Positions 62,639 through 64,000 of a stretch of 64,000 bases of DNA are shown piece by piece (within the stretch, counting starts at the first letter, position 1; each line of letters starts with the position of its first letter). Position numbers and translations under genes: made by a program. The notes below the pieces were generated by a model. That model ran no database searches and was not told the origin of the DNA. It saw only the letters and a program-made list of their open reading frames with translations. The stretch comes from an uncultured Lachnospiraceae bacterium (GTDB taxonomy: Bacteria > Bacillota > Clostridia > Lachnospirales > Lachnospiraceae): positions 1 to 64,000 of the forward strand of contig CAMWJF010000004.1 in the NCBI GenBank assembly GCA_947174505.1, written 5' to 3'.

Positions 62639-64000
62639 CTAAAAATCAAAATCATCAAAATCGGTACGCAGACTCGACCGCCGCTTTTGCTTGCGCTTAA
62701 TGCGGTTGTTTCTGCGCTTGGCTGTTCTTCCGTTGGTGATTAACGCATGCACCATAAATATGGTAATAACGATAGAGGCAAGAACCAGAATAATCAGCAG
62801 CACTTTTTTGATATTGATAAAAATCGTATTCTGCAGTGGTTCAGTCTCTGTTTCCGGCTCTATTTCCGTTTTTTCCACGCTTACGTCCGTGGCGGTCATT
62901 TTGGTGTCAAATTCATAAGTGGAGGCGTTATCGGTAGCGAGATTAAGGTATGCGTTTCCAACATACATGCCATGATAAGAATATTCAATTCCGGCGATGC
63001 GGTTTTCATCGGACTGGCTGTAATCAATTTCAGAATCCAGATCCTGAAAAGAAACCGTGTTCGGAATAATAACATAGCTTTCGGTATCAATAGAAAGAAT
63101 AGGCTTCGAATTGCCGAAAACATCATTTCCGATCTTCAAAAAGCCTGTGGATTCGATATTGTATTTTTCTTCGTGTTCCGAAATATTCAGTACCTGAAAA
63201 TTATGGAAGCCATAATCAAACAGTTCTACGGTATCCGTAAACTGGTCGGGAGATTCTTCCTTAAAAACAACGCAGACAAGACGCATGCCGTTCTGCTCTG
63301 CGCAGGTGACAAGCGTCTGCCGGGAATCGTCGGTATATCCTGTTTTGCCGCCCAAAATACCATCGTATGGGATTTCTCCGTTGACTAATTTATGTTTGTT
63401 ATTCTTATAAAAATCATCAGGCTGTGTGGGGGTGGGCTCAAAATGATAGCGGCCGGTATTGCTTATTTTGCACAGCATTTCATTACGGAAGAATAGGCTG
63501 GAGATCAGAGCCAGATCGTAGGCGCTCGTATAATGCTGGGGGTCATGGAGGCCGTTGGGATTGACGAAATGGGTGTCAGTGCAGCCAATTTCCTCTGCCC
63601 GCTCATTCATCAATCCTACAAAATCCTCAATGGAGCCGGAAATATATTCGCCTGCGGCATTGGCGGCCTCATTGGCGGAAGCCACCATAATTCCGTATAG
63701 GCATTCTTCCAGTGAGATCGATTCGCCTACATCCATACCCATATTGGAACCGTCTGAGGGTACACTGAAAACCGCATCGTGACTGAATTCTACTATATCG
63801 TCCAAATTACCCTTTTCCATAGCGAGAAGAGCAGTCATGATTTTCGTGGTGCTGGCGGGATAGAGACGCTCATGGATATTTTTAGAATAGAGAATAACGC
63901 CCGTATTTGCGTCCATCAGAATTGCTGCCTGCGCGCTTATCTGCGGACCTACAGGCCAGTTATCTATTTCATTTGACTGGATGGGAAGCGCTTTCCGGGC
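62639..64000 (-). CDS. dacA: D-alanyl-D-alanine carboxypeptidase, partial (N-terminus beyond window)
   Basis: The frame stays open from the ATG at 63916 to the window edge (ALPIQSNEIDNWPVGPQISA, then QAAILMDANTGVILYSKN), so the true start lies outside. It is a serine peptidase S11 protein that trims peptidoglycan stem peptides. Catalytic motifs: STTKIM (SxxK), SANEAAN (SxN) and GGKTGYTDD (KTG). A beta-rich C-terminal domain follows, then a membrane helix (about 25 residues, LLIILVLASIVITIFMV) and a strongly basic tail (RRNNRIKRKQKRRSS). A C-terminal helix of this kind replaces the usual amphipathic anchor. Confidence 0.92.
   Translation of the reverse strand, partial: ARKALPIQSNEIDNWPVGPQISAQAAILMDANTGVILYSKNIHERLYPASTTKIMTALLAMEKGNLDDIVEFSHDAVFSVPSDGSNMGMDVGESISLEECLYGIMVASANEAANAAGEYISGSIEDFVGLMNERAEEIGCTDTHFVNPNGLHDPQHYTSAYDLALISSLFFRNEMLCKISNTGRYHFEPTPTQPDDFYKNNKHKLVNGEIPYDGILGGKTGYTDDSRQTLVTCAEQNGMRLVCVVFKEESPDQFTDTVELFDYGFHNFQVLNISEHEEKYNIESTGFLKIGNDVFGNSKPILSIDTESYVIIPNTVSFQDLDSEIDYSQSDENRIAGIEYSYHGMYVGNAYLNLATDNASTYEFDTKMTATDVSVEKTEIEPETETEPLQNTIFINIKKVLLIILVLASIVITIFMVHALITNGRTAKRRNNRIKRKQKRRSSLRTDFDDFDF

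Overview
The window is the replication-origin region of a low-to-moderate GC Firmicute chromosome, most probably a gut-type Lachnospiraceae (Clostridia). The evidence is the order gyrA-gyrB-recF-S4-dnaN-dnaA on the minus strand facing rpmH-rnpA-yidD-yidC-jag-mnmE-mnmG-rsmG on the plus strand. It is followed by parS sites, parA-parB, a DUF4446 gene and serS, and by family-specific genes such as DUF3881, DUF4358, CD3324 and TIGR04076 proteins. DnaA-box clusters flank dnaA on both sides, so oriC sits around 38.3-40.3 kb.

Left arm (1-31 kb) is mostly accessory and small-operon DNA. It holds a decayed type IV AbiE toxin-antitoxin locus (intact antitoxin, toxin cut after about 29 codons), an aminotransferase, and an extracellular O-acylation pair (MBOAT plus SGNH) with a divergent DUF4358 lipoprotein. 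Next come a B12-binding radical SAM protein, a DUF2087/LuxR regulator with TIGR04076 partner, exonuclease III, MgtC, an AgrC/AgrA-like GHKL/LytTR pair, a DUF2975-XRE-multipass membrane operon, and nucleotidyltransferase plus GNAT genes. A scar follows where a serine-recombinase fragment abuts a headless repeat surface protein. After it are two different AAA ATPases, MATE, a flavin reductase-rubredoxin fusion, a membrane XRE regulator and a phosphoesterase.

Core (31-57.5 kb) is the conserved replication, ribosome, membrane-insertion, tRNA-modification and segregation block. It is interrupted by an alpha/beta hydrolase, a soluble DegS/DegU-like two-component pair, and a Gfo/Idh oxidoreductase whose leader carries two perfect parS sites. 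It ends with a tRNA-Arg(CCT) gene and terminator.

Right end (57.7-64 kb) holds an OmpR/HisKA two-component system, four 11-bp direct repeats that look like its binding site, a previously uncalled 50-aa membrane peptide, a three-gene ABC-2 transporter, and a D,D-carboxypeptidase that runs off the window.

The most unusual signal is a family of intergenic structured elements. A 119-bp unit is tandemly repeated upstream of the DegS-like kinase (48.75-49.02 kb), and a strongly diverged cousin with compensatory changes lies inside the DUF2975-XRE operon (17.62-17.76 kb). Both have a long hairpin followed by a three-way junction closed by a stem with tandem G-A pairs. A third element at 4.78-4.91 kb shares the tandem-GA helix. 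I do not recognise this family by name.
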